Positions 44,255-57,200 of a DNA stretch of 64,000 nt are shown piece after piece. Under the pieces are notes generated by a model that saw nothing but the letters and a program-made list of their open reading frames with translations, was not told where the DNA came from and did no database searches. The stretch spans positions 75,874,109-75,938,108 of the forward strand of contig NC_066585.1 in NCBI RefSeq assembly GCF_024323335.1, written 5' to 3'. Position numbers and translations under genes: made by a program. Position 1 is the first letter of the stretch, and every line of letters starts with the position of its first letter. The stretch comes from Lathyrus oleraceus (taxonomy: Eukaryota > Streptophyta > Magnoliopsida > Fabales > Fabaceae).

Positions 44255-45723
44255 TCATCTCATCTCACTCGTTAATGTCCTACGAAAACTACGACCACCA
44301 ACAGAAGCTTCTGAATCTAATAAGGAGCTGCTCAATATGTTGTGTATCCGAGGTTCAGGTTCTGACTTACTAAAACAATAGACAGGAGCCTGCCAATGCT
44401 CATCCTCCAGCACTGCACCAACCTCAAATGTCATCACATGAGAAACCATTCCTGCATTCACCAACCATCATATATATCAGCCTTGCAAATCACTAGCAAC
44501 ACAATTAGTAATTAATTAATTTAGTAACAAACATTGTCTTTTGTCCACAAATTCTAGCTCAATTGGCAGAAACCGATATTGTTAAGTTGGACGTCATCAC
44601 TAGAGTTTGAACCTGGTAGTCACGGTTGTGTGTGTGAGTTTCTAATAGTTATTAGCAATTCGTGTACAGACAAAAAAAACATATTTTTCCGGCGACTAAA
44701 TAGTTATGCAGCATCAACACTTCAGAATAAAGTAGGGTTGCACATGTGTCTGTATATCTGACACTGACATATAACTTGTTTTGGACCGTTCGCAAGGCCC
44801 AAGAAGAAAGGCTCAATGATATAGCGGAAGCAGTCAAGCGCGCAGAACAGGTATGCCCTTTTCTCCCTGGATATAGGCTAATCCGCCCAAAGGAGCTTTA
44901 ATGATCGTCCAGATCAATGTGACGACCGACCGCGATGCCCGCCTCACTCCACACTTTCAGCTGTCAACGGTTTCTCTTATATAAGATACAAGGCGCACCA
45001 TTTCTCAAATATTCAAATACATTCTAATTCTCACACCACTATTATTCACTCTCTTACCGACTTGAACGCTGGAGTGTATAGGTCGGCACCTCTTCACCGC
45101 ATTGGAAGTTCAGGACACTGCAGCAATCTCTATTTCCTCTATCCATCAATTCTAGTTCCACTCCGAACAATACTAACACATGTAGTTTGTTTTATAGACA
45201 CAAACATTGGTACTTAATTAACATAACAAACTATAAGCAATAACAACTAACCAGAGAAGAAGATCCACTTGACGGGTCTTCGAGTGACAACATCCTCATA
45301 GTACCAAATAAAATCAACTTTCTCCCAAACATTACACAGAAAATTATCAGCATATTCTTGACCTAAATAGTTAGCACCTTGGAGCCAATTGGGTCGGAGA
45401 ATTCCCACATCAAAATGAAGCTTTTTGCAAGTGCGGTTGAAAGGGTCAAGAGTGTAGATAAAAGAGGTACCGTTGTTCCATTCAAGGTCGTATTTGAGAA
45501 CACCTTGCTGATACTGGATGATGTTGAAGTTGCGTCCCTTGGGCCAATCGTACCATAAGTCAGTTTTTTGAAGAATGCCGCTTCTGTTGATGAACAGCAC
45601 TGAGTGGAACTGTTCCGGCCACGGCGCTGGAATTGGGGTCTCTCTGGTTGAAGTTGAGAGATGAAGGAAGAGGAAGAGGCATAGACACAAACAAATGCGT
45701 TCTTCTATGGCAGAAGAGGCCAT
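44255..45723 (-). CDS. At4g14100-like secreted/endomembrane protein of unknown function
   Basis: Two exons on the minus strand, 45723-45252 and 44451-44255, join to 223 codons (222 aa). The N-terminus (residues 10-27, a Leu/Cys/Phe-rich core after ERI) is a signal peptide. The mature part carries [90 protein letters not shown], and [23 protein letters not shown]. This matches the small plant family around Arabidopsis At4g14100, which is often labelled a glycosyl-group transferase without proof. Three N-glycosylation sequons and several cysteines fit the secretory route. The single intron has taken a SINE and an LTR-like insertion, but splice sites are intact. Confidence 0.9.
44551..44680 (+). 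mobile_element. tRNA-derived SINE in the intron of the At4g14100-like gene
   Basis: Box A tagctcaattggcag at about 44555 and box B gagtttgaacctgg at about 44603 are correctly spaced, followed by a T/G-rich body and an A8 tail. Classical plant SINE layout. Opposite orientation to the host gene. Confidence 0.75.
44747..45178 (+). mobile_element. Solo-LTR-like insertion in the same intron, about 430 bp
   Basis: The block starts TGTCTGTATATC and ends ATACTAACA and is bounded by CACATG direct repeats (44741-44746 and 45177-45182). If ends are TG..CA the duplication is CATG only, so exact ends are uncertain. It is much more GC-rich than its surroundings (gaccgaccgcgatgcccgcc), has a TATA box (cttatataag near 44976) and an LTR-like 3' part. 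No coding content. Confidence 0.6.
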
Positions 45724-46791
45724 GGCGGATTTCAGAAAGAGGAAGAGGAATGTATTGTATTTATGAATCACGTGGATAAGATTATATACCCCATGAATAA
45801 TTCTCAACCGTTTTTTGTTACACGTCAATGAACCAAAAAATTTAATTAAAAAAATTATGTATTATTTTAATTTTATTTAAATTAATAAAATATAAAATAA
45901 TATAGCAAATTAGTAAATTTGAACAAAAATTAATCAACCAATAATTGATTTTCACTGTTTGATTGCAATTGAGTAAAATAATACTCACTAAAATTATGTT
46001 TTCTAATTCTACTTTAAATTAAAATTTATAGCTTTAGAGTCTTAATGTGATTTTACATTAAAATTTACATTTCAACTCACTTTCGCAAAAATTTATCAAA
46101 ACATAAATCATTTTATCTTCAAACTCAATTTTAGTCAAAAAAAAAAAAAATCAATTTTCCATAATCAATTATGACAGTACTTTGTTTCCCTCCTTTTTTT
46201 CCATAACTTGTTCACCTCTCTCTTAAAATTTGTCTAAAGTTAGAGAGACAAAGTTAGAGGATCTGCTTCCTCAATTCTTATACACTAGTAGAAATGTTAA
46301 ATCAATGAAACCATGTTTGTATTACCCTTGATTTAGTTCAAAGTATTTCTTTGTTCCCAATTCTCAACATATCAACCAGTGCAGACATAGAAAAAGAGTT
46401 CAAAACAAATTCACCAAACATGAACATCACATTGAAATAAACTTTTAGAAAATGAAAACAGAAATGTTTTTGAACAGATTCACACTTGTAGAATACAAAA
46501 TGTACAAAATGAGATAAATTATTAGAATGTAAAAAGAAAAATCCAGAATCTAGTGTTTTAAGCTAAAACACACAACCACCAACAAAAGTTATATAAATTA
46601 ATACAGAACAATGGTTCACCAGAATGCGAAAACCACAATCTTTTCACTCGTTTTATTCTTTTACGGATTTCTAGTAACTACTAGCCTAAAACAAACCTTC
46701 AAGTTGTTGCTATTAGGCCCTTATTTTTAATAACAAAGATGGTATAAGAATTCATTTATCGTTACAAATGGCAATATCATTTATACCCAAG
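45724..46791. other. AT-rich intergenic region
   Basis: No gene recognised. The left part is the upstream region of the At4g14100-like gene, and the right part the 3' end of the SDHAF2 gene. Confidence 0.55.
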
Positions 46792-48871
46792 CTACTGATT
46801 CCCAGTGATGGGACCGCCCCGAAATTTCTGGATATCATCCCAGCCTCTTACCCATGGTTGCCCCGGTGTTGCTCTTGTTTCGGGAGAAGAATGGCTATTA
46901 AGATTCTTCAAAACTCCTTCTCGCACTGCAGCAAAGACCTACGTAACAAACAACTGGTATGAGCATTTTACCCCTGATAACATTGAAATTTCATTCAAAT
47001 ATTGAAACGAGACTCACAGGGTTAGTGATGAGTGATTCTGGGGGTTGCTCCTGCCCAGATAACCATTTCCATAAATCTGGATTCTCCTGCATAACAAAAG
47101 TAAGATTTTGAAGTTAACATAGACTCAAACCAAGACATCTGTGTCTCTTTCAAAGTTAAGTAACACGTAGCTAACCCATCTCCATTCCCATCAAGACTGC
47201 AAATTTAATCCCCTGAAAAAATCTTCATACTATCTACATTCGTAACGTACAACTCTTAAAATTTTACAGACTCGGGATCTAGTTTAGTTCATAAGGGTGT
47301 CTACGGTAGGTAAGTTCCAAAGAAACTAAAGTCAAATTATTCTCACCTATTTCTTTTGGATTAGTCCCACCAACAAGCAAGATACAAATCACCATTTCAT
47401 CCTTTATTGTACTTAAAAAACTGTAAACTTTTCATTAACAAGATTCCAAACTATTAGTCCCCTCTTAACGTAGATGGCATAGTTCTAATTGTGGTCAGCA
47501 ACCACAATTACGGCCGCATTGACTGTATTTGCTCGTGATATCAAGGTTTGCAACATAACTGTCCCCACTTCCACAATTTAGAACTATGGTAGATGCATCA
47601 ATAGCCAACAGGCAAAATAACCCAAACAGAAGCATAGGTGCTTAGGGAAAACTATCTGGACCCTTGGACAGATGAAATTAATTGAATGAAGTCCAATTTT
47701 TTATAAGAGACATCAACAAAGAACGAAGATGCTTTCATACACAAACAAAATAATGACTTGCATTTGGAACATCCAGTCACGCTTGTATGGCAAACCTTTA
47801 GCCCTTCTAAATAGATACAGTTTTACCTCCAAAATTCATTATATTAGACACTATATTGTTAAAGCCAATGTCTTAAGATTTGAATATTCAAGATTGTATT
47901 GCAATTGCAATCATGCAGTTCATCAAAATTCTCAGCCAAACATCATCCAATTCCACCTTCCTTAGATTCACCTCCCGAAACCAGGTAGATAACATATTTG
48001 ATCTAGTGTATTCTTCCCCTATAGTACCCGCAACAGGTGAATTTTGTCAAGAATCCGGTGAAAGAAACAATATTGGACTAGTTTAAATAGACTTATTTGA
48101 ACTTATTCATTAGTATTAGACATAAACACTTGAGAGACTATTCGGAAGAGCTTATGACATGCCTGTAACAAGTTTTCAATTTAATTCCAAGAGTCTCGAA
48201 GATATTCTATATGAAAAGAATTTGACTTTACTTTATAGCACTTAGCTATAAACTCTTAATTAATCTGTTTATTCAAACAGGCTCTTGATCAAATTCTAAC
48301 CTATAAAACTGGAATTAAATTCCTAATTCCTAAGTAATATTTACAAATTTCACCAAACAAGTACTAAAAAAACTATTAGCATTTAAATTCACAATTTATA
48401 AAGGATCAATCTGAAGCTAAATAAAGAAGAAAAAATTACCACGTCAAGGACATGAATGAGAGATCGAATTTGATTTTCATCCAAGGAATGAATATTATTC
48501 TCTACCCATTTTCCGAGAACCAAATCGAGTTCAAGAAACCCTCGTTGCTTGCTTCTATACAATAACCTGTTAGCAACACAAAGATCATTCAGTAACACAC
48601 GTTAGGGTTTATTATTATTCATCTTCACAAAATTCAGAAACAAAAAGAGGGAGATTCAGAAAGCGAACCTGTTGAACAAGCTTCGTTTGGTTTCTTCATT
48701 GGATAAATCAATGTGAAACGAGTTATTAGACTGAGTACCGTTGTTATTATCAGAATGGGATGTGAAAGGGGAAATCCTAGAATGTCCGAAAAGTGGCCGG
48801 AGAAGAGTGTTTGACGGTGGCGCCGACGAGTTGAGGACTCGAACAATTCTTTTCATAAACAAAGAAGCCAT
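46792..48871 (-). CDS. SDHAF2: Succinate dehydrogenase assembly factor 2, mitochondrial, four exons
   Basis: Minus-strand exons 48871-48669, 48566-48440, 47086-47018 and 46938-46792 join to 182 codons (181 aa) with GT-AG introns. SDHAF2 (Sdh5) is needed for covalent FAD attachment to the flavoprotein subunit of mitochondrial complex II. The N-terminal roughly 45 residues are rich in Arg, Ser and hydrophobic residues with few acids, a mitochondrial presequence. The Sdh5 domain follows: IDLSNEETKRSLFNRLLYRSK, RGFLELDLVLGKWVE, DENQIRSLIHVLD, ENPDLWKWLSGQEQPPE. The plant-specific C-terminus reads RATPGQPWVRGWDDIQKF and ends PITGNQ. Very similar to Arabidopsis At5g51040. Intron 2 is 1.35 kb. Intact. 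Confidence 0.95.
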
Positions 48872-49790
48872 TCCGATTTTCGTTAATCTTTCTCCGTTTC
48901 TCTCTCAAATCCACTTTGTATTACGCTTTTGTTTTTCTGTTGCTACCGTGGCTTTTTTTCTCTCCACAACTTGTTTTCTTTCGCCACGTCACAACCAACC
49001 CAACCACTAAAAAAAATTACATCTTAATTATTCAATTTAAAAAAAACATTATTTCTAAATTAAATACCAAAATAATCACATTTCCAAACTATTCATAAAC
49101 TAACCACTTTTTAAATTAAAAAATCATACAATAAGAACATACTTGACACATGTATTCTTTTTTGCATCGAGACGTCAACCCTAATGATGCATGCATATGC
49201 ATGATGAATATATGTGGGGCATGTACTAAAAAAGAAAGATGGTAGGAGAAGTAACGCATGCATGCAAAAGACTATTGAATAGAATGTTTATTTGGAGATT
49301 CAAAAGAAATATTCTATTTAATAGTCGTTAGATTATTTGTTGAAAAAATTGACGGCTCTATAAAATAAGAGAGAGAGAGGATTTTCTTAATAGTGAGAAT
49401 GGGAATTTGATAATATTTTTGTACATTTTACTTTTGATAATATTGATTTCCTAATAATAGAGACGGTAGATTTTGTACGGAGTTCAAATAATTATGCATA
49501 GCAATGTCTTATTTCCTAGATCCATAATACTGTTTTGAAAAAACTTGATTTGGGCATTCAAAAATCACTGTTGCCTTTTTTTCCTTAAAATTCTTGTGAT
49601 AAATTGAATTTAGCATAATAATAAAACAATACATTGTGCTCAAGTTAAATTCTACAAGAATGAACTCATTGAAAGAATATGTATACTAATAACAACATTC
49701 AACAACATGATAACATTTCCATCACAAAAGTGCCTCAAATAATCTCATCTATTGAGTAACATTTTCAAAACTGCTTTCCATTGAAGTTGG
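48872..49790. other. AT-rich spacer between SDHAF2 and the SDR gene
   Basis: Holds the SDHAF2 promoter side and the SDR 3' end. Around 49185-49270 there is a cluster of atgcatgcat-type alternating words (RY/GCATGC motifs, associated with seed B3 factors), of unknown relevance. Confidence 0.45.
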
Positions 49791-51056
49791 TTAGAAATTT
49801 ATGTCTCTTCTCTCAGCAAAAAACTTTCCTGTAATAGCTTGTTCAGGAATAAGAGAAAGCCAAACACCAGTATCAGCACCATCCTCAACTATAATACTTC
49901 CTGCATAACCTGTTAGAGCTGTTTTCACCCAACCAGGACAATAACAGTTGATAAATATCTTTTCCCCTTCAGGCCTATCACAAAGTTTCCTTGCCATAAA
50001 CCTTGTATAAGCATTAACAGCCATTTTCGACACAGAGTAATCGGTAAACGTTTGAGGCCATCCTCCCGATTTCCACGTTCCGTCTTCCACTTGTTGTAGA
50101 AAAGTCGTCACAACACCATCAATTAGTTCCTCAGTAAGATTCTCCACATCACTAAGCTGCTCTCTCAGCTCATCATTCTCCAATCTCTAAAACATTAAAA
50201 AAGATATTCGACTTTAATCATAAATACTTCAAAAATCAATCATATGGTTTGATTTTTACACTTACATTTCGCTTCCCGTTCAGTCGACCTAGACGCGAGC
50301 TCACATTTACAATACGACCACCAGCGGCAGTTGCCTTCATCAACGGAATCATAGCTTCGATCATACGTTTGGTTCCGTAATAATTTGTATCAATAACCAC
50401 CTGAGCATTTTCAACTGAATTATCCGACCCGAAATTGAAATTAACACCTGCGTTGTTTACCTGCAAATATACATCATACATTATTGCTTCGATACATATA
50501 ACACAAACTTATACTAAAAACTTCACTTTGTCAATACATTGAATAATTAATGTATCTGATACTGAAAGTATTTGATCCTATATGTTTTATGAACTTGCCA
50601 GGATATCTATGCCGCCATAATTTTCCTTGAGCCATTCAGAGAATTGGGTGATGGATGAAGAATCTAAAACATCAAGTTGATGACAAGAGACATCAAGACC
50701 ACCCTCTTGTAAGACCTTAATTGATTCAACACCAACACTAGCATCTCTTGATGTTAGTATTACAGTGACTCCATGATCAGCAAGTTGTCTAGAAATTTCA
50801 AATCCAATTCCTCTATTTCCACCGGTAACCACGGCAATTGTTTCCTTAGACCACCACCTATATAACACATTGCAGATTAATTCCTCAAATCAGACATGGT
50901 TACGATTAACGACAAAACTCTAATTATAAAATGAAAGAACATGGAGCTAGAAATTCAATGCAACCTCTGGTGATCAGAATAAGGAATGGTCCTCAAAAGT
51001 GAAATCTCTTGCAATCTCTTATCTTTTCGGTCTTTTGATTTTTCTTTGTGCCCCAT
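49791..51056 (-). CDS. Short-chain dehydrogenase/reductase, neomenthol dehydrogenase/salutaridine reductase-like
   Basis: Minus-strand exons 51056-50965, 50857-50599, 50460-50266 and 50186-49791 join to 314 codons (313 aa). Cytosolic-type SDR, with an NADPH-binding TGGNRGIG at residues 42-49, NNAG at 119-122 (created by splicing), the catalytic Ser block IVNVSS, and YxxxK as YSVSK at 232-236. The C-terminal NCYCPGWVKTAL and EDGADTGVWLSL match the (+)-neomenthol dehydrogenase-like SDR110C/114C group that reduces carbonyls of small molecules. Substrate is not predictable. Start chosen because the first exon codes a Lys/Arg-rich leader (MGHKEKSKDRKDKRLQE) followed by LLRTIPYSDHQRWWSKE, as seen in this group. 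Intron 2 has a GC donor (CTG|GCAAGT). Intact. Confidence 0.92.
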
Positions 51057-52220
51057 TTTTTTTTCCTTATCTGTTTGAGGAATGTATTAATTCAGCAAGA
51101 ATGCCATGAAGATAAAGTGATGATTGAATTTTGGATTGAAGAGTGAGACGTTGAAGATGGAAGTGCGTAGGGACATGAAAATGTATGACACGTTGTTGGT
51201 CTAAGCACCAATGTTGGCTGTAGAACTAGACTTCAGGCTAACTTTTGTTCGGCATACTTTAAGGAAAAATTATTCTAGTAAAATGTTCATTAGTCTGGAA
51301 ATATACCTTTTTTTGGTCAAGTAAATTACTATAGAATATTGTTGAATTTTTATAATTTCACATATAATAATATTGATATATGAAAATTATTATTATTATT
51401 CTACAAATTCTATAATTTCTTTAAAAAATAACTAAAAAAATTAATAATTTATATTTTTGTTGAACTTTTAATAATTTCACATATAATAATATAAATATAT
51501 TAAAATTATTATTATATTTAGCTCTTTATATGTAATCATATTTACTCCAAAATTAGAAATAACATAATTCACTCTTTATAGCCGTCTCGTTCATTACTCA
51601 TTACTTCATTCACTCTAATTCTTAATTTATTTTACTTCATCACTCATTAATTCATCCCCACAATTTTTTACTTTTAAATTGCCACTCTCAATTCTCTAAT
51701 TACTTTACTAATAACTGATATATTTATTCAAACTTATGGTGAAAATGAATTTAATATTAATTTTTCAATTTATATATTCATTTTTTAGTTCTTTATAATA
51801 ATGTACAAATTTTTAGTAGTTTTTTATTAGTTTTTTCATTTTCTATTGAATACGAAAAGTATAACAAAAAAAGTATTATATTAATATATTAAAATAAATA
51901 CTGTTAATAGCAAATAAAAAATAATAAAAAGTAATAATATTGCATATATAAGAAAAAATTATAATAATTTTTTTATTAAATATCACGCTTCTTTAATATA
52001 TTATTATTATTATTTTATTATTATTATTAAAAAATTTATTGACACTACCATCAAAATTACTCTTTGTCTTTTAAAAGATAATTGTGTGCATTAAAATTTT
52101 ATTAAAATGCTCTCAAATATCTTATATTTTTAACATTGATTGTTTCTCTTAATATTATTTTAAATATAATATACAAAATAAAAATATTTAATGTGTAACT
52201 TTTCATAATCACTTTCTCTC
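51057..52220. other. AT-rich intergenic region
   Basis: Long stretches of A/T with ttattatta microsatellite-like runs near 51990-52030. No gene or element recognised. The right end may include the poly-A tail side of the LINE. Confidence 0.6.
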
Positions 52221-52359
52221 TTATTTTATTTTTTTATGATAAAAGATGGCCTAAGGCCCAAAACAAGTAGAAACACACTCTTCTATTGTATGGAGTACCT
52301 CTTATATCAATTACATAAGAATTTATAACTTCCATAAGACAATGTTCAAGAATACTAGT

Positions 52360-53262
52360 TCATAATCTTTGTGTGACACATATTTTAGCTAAATTATCGA
52401 CACACTTGTTCTCTTCTACATAAATTTGAATGAAGTGATGGTTATCTACTTTGTTAATTTCAACCTCGATCAAGTTCAGAATATTAGATTTGCAGCTATA
52501 CGCATCGAAGATGTCTTGATTGAAAAGCATGTTGAGCTTTCTCCAATCCCAACTGTGGTTCTCATCAACAAGCTCACACACTTTGGTGTTTGTTGGCTTA
52601 CTCTTGTTATTTGTCATGCAGTCCTTCAACTTAAGATCTTGTGTGATGCAACAATCATTTCAGGCCTTAATAAATTCTCCATTGCCAACCTCTAAAATTA
52701 GTTGATTCTCAATTTTTAACCTAGCATGTACTAAAACTTTCCACAATCCCGAGTCATACTTTTTTACATTAGTATTTCCTATTTTGCCTCTACTGTACTT
52801 TCCCAAATAACCTTCTTCCACAAATCATTATCCTCCTTGTAAAGATTCCAGCTAATTTTAACAAGGCAAGTTATGTTCATCACTTTTAAAGGTCTCATCC
52901 CAAGCCCTCGTCTGATTTTGACTACATTTAACAATATGAATATGCTTGTCACTATTGGTGTCACCCCATATGAATGTTTTATGGCACTTTTGAATTTCTT
53001 TTACATAACTCATATGGATCCTACTGCTCAACATGGAATAAGTTGGTAAGGCCTCAATGATAGCAAAAGTCACTCTTCCATCCATGGAAAGTTGTTTTGC
53101 TTTCCACATTGAAAGTTTGCTTTCACTTTCTCAATGATAAACTGATAGTCTCGAAGCTTTCGACTTTTTCTAGTAATTGGAACACCAAGATACAACCCCA
53201 ACTGAGTTAATTCCTTGATACATGCTACATGAATAATATCCTTCTAAATGTTAGATTTGGTA
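52360..53262 (-). pseudogene. LINE RT C-terminal part and RNase H-like tail
   Basis: Motifs of plant L1 RT thumb and connection regions: WKAKQLS, GRVTFAIIEALPTYSM, IQKCHKTFIWGD, and LVKISWNLYKEDNDLW. Further on, SWDWRKLNMLFNQDI and IYVEENKCVDNLAKI recall the RT zinc-finger and RNase H ends. Several stops and frameshifts. Confidence 0.85.
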
Positions 53263-53283
53263 CACTACGTCAAAAACTGGAAT

Positions 53284-53640
53284 AGACAGCGCACCTTAGA
53301 GGGCGCTATATTACAAAAGCGCTCTCTAAAGTGAAGCGAAAAAATAAGGAGCAATAGACAGCGCACTTTAGAGGGCGCTTTTATAATAAAGCGCCCTCTA
53401 AGGTGAAGCGAAAAAATAAGGAGGAGATAGAGGGACAACAATACATGGCGCTTTTTAGAAAGCGCCCTCTAAGGTTACCCTTAGAGGGCGCTTTTAATAA
53501 AGCGCTGTTATAAGTCCATGTGCATTTCCAGTTTATAAAGCGCTTCTGGAAAGCCTTAGAGAGCGCTTTCATAAGCGCCCTCTTAGGTCCCCTTTAGAGG
53601 GCATTTTTTTTTCCACAAGCGCCCTCTAAGGTCCCCTTTA
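53284..53640. repeat. Left subterminal hairpin array of the CACTA element
   Basis: About six foldbacks of the form ttagagggcgctttt / aaagcgccctctaa with 5-12 nt loops, on both strands, with variants gcgctctctaa and gcgctgt. These are probable transposase binding sites, by analogy with En/Spm. Confidence 0.9.
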
Positions 53641-54279
53641 GTAAACATTAAAATTATAACATACTGCGCGTTTTGTTATTTCACTCTCTGTTATTTTCGT
53701 TCTTTTTCACGTTAGGGTTCTCACTGCTACGATTTTCGCTACTTCTAAGGCATTCTCCTTCCACCTCTGTTAGATCTACGACGTTTCCTCCTTCTACCAA
53801 TCAAAGGTACACGATGCAGCTTATGAGTGTATTTATTCTAGCATACATTATTACTTGCACTATTGCTTTGTTTTAGCTTTGCCCCATTTCAGTTTTATGT
53901 TATTGTTGTCTATGCTACGTTTGTTTCGACCTGTAAAGTTTCAATATTCATAGTCATTTAAATAGTTTGGGTTTATTAGGCAATTGACGGTTGGTTTTTA
54001 AATTGCTGAATTTGATATCGCTATGAATCACATTCAAAGACTGTTGTTAGGGTTCGGTTATGGTTGCATTATAGAGACATTAGAAACCTTTGATTCTAGT
54101 AACTTAGCGTACATAGCGTAGCTAGTAACTTAAGAAGTTTAGGTATGGATGTTATTTGATAGAGTAAATGGAGACATGAATGCCCTGCACAGAGACTAAC
54201 TCAATAAAGCGAAATTGTTTTGTCTCATCCCATTTTTGGTTTCTCTTATGAAATTGTTTTTTGTTTATTCTAATTAGTA

Positions 54280-57200
54280 ATGGATAATACATGGATGTCT
54301 TCCAATCGATTGTCGAGAGAGTACGAGAATGGGGTATCAGAATTCGTTAAGTTTTCCGTTGCGCACGCCGAAGACCCTAGTAGAATGATATGTCCTTGCT
54401 TGGGTTGTTGTTATGGGAAACGGGTTGACGCAGTTCAGTTGACATCGTATCTAATGAGGCATGGAATTGATCAAAGTTATACATGTTGGAATTTGCATGG
54501 TGAGAAAAGTAACGAGAATGTTGAACCGGGGGATAGTACGACCTATGCCTCAAACTATAGTGGCGCAGATACATACGATTGTGATCGAGTTGAACAGATT
54601 GCAGAAGCACTTGAAGGAGATCTTAAGGATTGTCCCGAAATGTTTGAGAGGTTAGTAAGTGATGCAGAGAAACCTTTGTATGATGGTTGCACTAAATTCA
54701 CAAGATTGTCTGCGGTATTAAAGTTGTACAACTTAAAGGCGGGCAATGGATGGTCGGATAAAAGTTTCACAGAGTTATTAGCCCTTTTGAAAGATATGCT
54801 TCCTGAGGATAATGTTCTTCCCAATCGAACATATGAGACCAAAAAGATGTTGTGCTCTATTGGCATGAGCTATGATAAGATACATGCATGTCCAAACGAT
54901 TGCGTTTTGTTTCGAAATGAGTATGCATCGTTAAATGAGTGTCCTAAATGCGGTGTCTCGCGATATAAGAACAAGTTGTCTCCAGCAAAAGTCTTGTGGT
55001 ATTTTCCTGTTATTCCGAGATTTAGACGCATGTTTCGTAGTGAAACCGATTCAAGACACTTGACCTGGAATGCAGATGAAAGAATTATAGATGGAAAGTA
55101 TCGACATCCGGCAGATTCACCACAGTGGTTGAAAATTGATAATGATTATCCTGAATTTGGAGAAGAATCAAGAAACCTTCGCTTGGCATTATCTACTGAT
55201 GGAATGAACCCACACGGTATCCAGAGTATCTCACACAGTACATGGCCTGTGATTATTATGATTTATAACCTACCTCCATGGCTATGTATGAAGCGTAAGT
55301 ACATGATGTTGGCTATGTTGATTTCTGGACCTAAACAACCAGGGAATGACATAGACGTGTACTTGAAGCCCTTAATCGAAGATTTAAAGATTTTGTGGGA
55401 GACCGGTGTGGAGGTTTATGATGGATATAGGAAAGAAAGTTTCAACTTGAGGGCGATGTTGTTTGGCACAATTAATGATTTTCCAGCATACGGAAATCTA
55501 TCAGGGTATAGCATAAAAGGTCAATGTGCGTGTCCTATTTGTGAAGATAAAACAGATTGGAAGCGCTTGGAGTTTGGTCAGAAGAATGTCTTTCTCGGTC
55601 ATCGGAGATTCTTAAATTCAAATCATCACTACCGTGGATGGAGAAAGGCGTTCAATGGAGAGACAGAACAAGGCAGAGCTCCACCTATATTGACGGGTGA
55701 TCAAATTTTTGAAAAGGTGAAAGATTTGGATACTCAGTTTGGCAAGCCTTTTGCCCAGACACTTGTCAAAAGTGGGTGGAAGAAGAGGTCAGTTTTTTTT
55801 GAATTGTCGTATTGGAAGTCCTTGTATGTGAGACATTTTCTTGATGTTATGCATATTGAAAAAAAAATGTATTTGAAAGTGTTATTGGCACGTTACTCAA
55901 TATACAAGGAAAGTCTAAGGATGGCCTTAAGGCAAGAAAGGACTTGATAGCGATGGGAATAAGAACTGAATTAGGACCCTTGAAGAAAGGAAAACGAACA
56001 TATCTACCGCCTGCTGCTTATACTCTATCTAGAAAGGAGAAAAAAACATTGTGTAAGTTTCTAAGTGAAGTTAAAGTTCCAGAAGGGTACTCTTCAGATA
56101 TTAGAAGACTTGTGTCTATGAAAGACCTCAAGTTAAAGAGTTTAAAGACCCATGATTGCCATGTTATAATGGAACATTTTCTCCCAATAGGTATACGTTC
56201 TATTCTTCCAGAAAAAGTAAGAAGCTCTATAACTAAGTTGTGTTCTTTCTTCAAGTCAATTTGCAGTAAGGTGATCAATCCTGCGATCTTACCAATGTTG
56301 CAAAAAGAAATCGTTATTACTTTGTGTGAGCTTGAAATGTTTTTTCCTCCATCATTTTTTGACATAATGGTACATCTAGTTGTTCATCTTGTGAAAGAGA
56401 CACAATTGTGTGGACCAGCTTATATGAGATGGATGTACCCTGTTGAACGTTATATGAAAATATTAAAAGGGTACGTGAAGAACCGAAGTCGACCAGAAGG
56501 TTGTATGGTTGAAAGATACATTGTTGAAGAAGCGATTGAGTTTTGTACTGAATATTTGTCTAATGTTCAGTCAATCGGACTCCCCAAGTCTCAGCTTGTC
56601 GAAAAGAAAGAAGGAAAAAATCTAATTGGAAATAAAATCGTGGCAGTATCAAGGGTCGAACGGGATCAAGTGCATTTGTATGTTCTGCACAATGAGAATG
56701 AGGTTGAGCCGTATGTTGAAATTCACAAGGATGTTCTCCGAGGTTTAAATCCCAATAGAAATGAAAATTGGATAGTACGAGAGCACAATCGATGTTTTAT
56801 ACCTTGGTTTAAGGATCATATTTATTCAAAGTATTATTAAGATCCCGCTTCAATAACAGAAAGGTTGAGATGCTTAGCATATGGTCCAAGTTTCCATGTT
56901 TTTTCTTATAGCGCATACGCGATTAATGGATACACATTTTATATCAAAGAACAAGATGATAAAAGTACTATGCAGAATAGTGGTGTCACCGTGGTAGCTG
57001 AAGCAATGCACATATCAAGTGTGAAGGACTTAAACCCCAAATTTGCAAATCTGTCGTATTTTGGTGTTATCGAGCGTATTTGGGTGTTTGATTATGAGAA
57101 GTTTCAGATTCCTATATTTGGTTGCAAGTGGGTTGAAAATAATAACGGCATTCGAATGGATAAGTCAGGATTTTTGCAAGTGGATCTTAATAGGGTGGGA

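Noticed and set aside
46768..47005. Plus-strand ORFs around the 3' end of the SDHAF2 gene
   Set aside because: Antisense of exon 4, whose minus-strand translation matches SDHAF2 well.
28251..51056. The five host genes as a metabolic gene cluster
   Set aside because: Xylan synthesis, pentose phosphate pathway, complex II assembly and an SDR have no shared pathway, orientations are mixed, and the set looks like ordinary neighbours.
55244..55330. A possible intron within the TNP2 frame
   Set aside because: The reading frame and conserved motifs continue without a gap, so no splice is needed.
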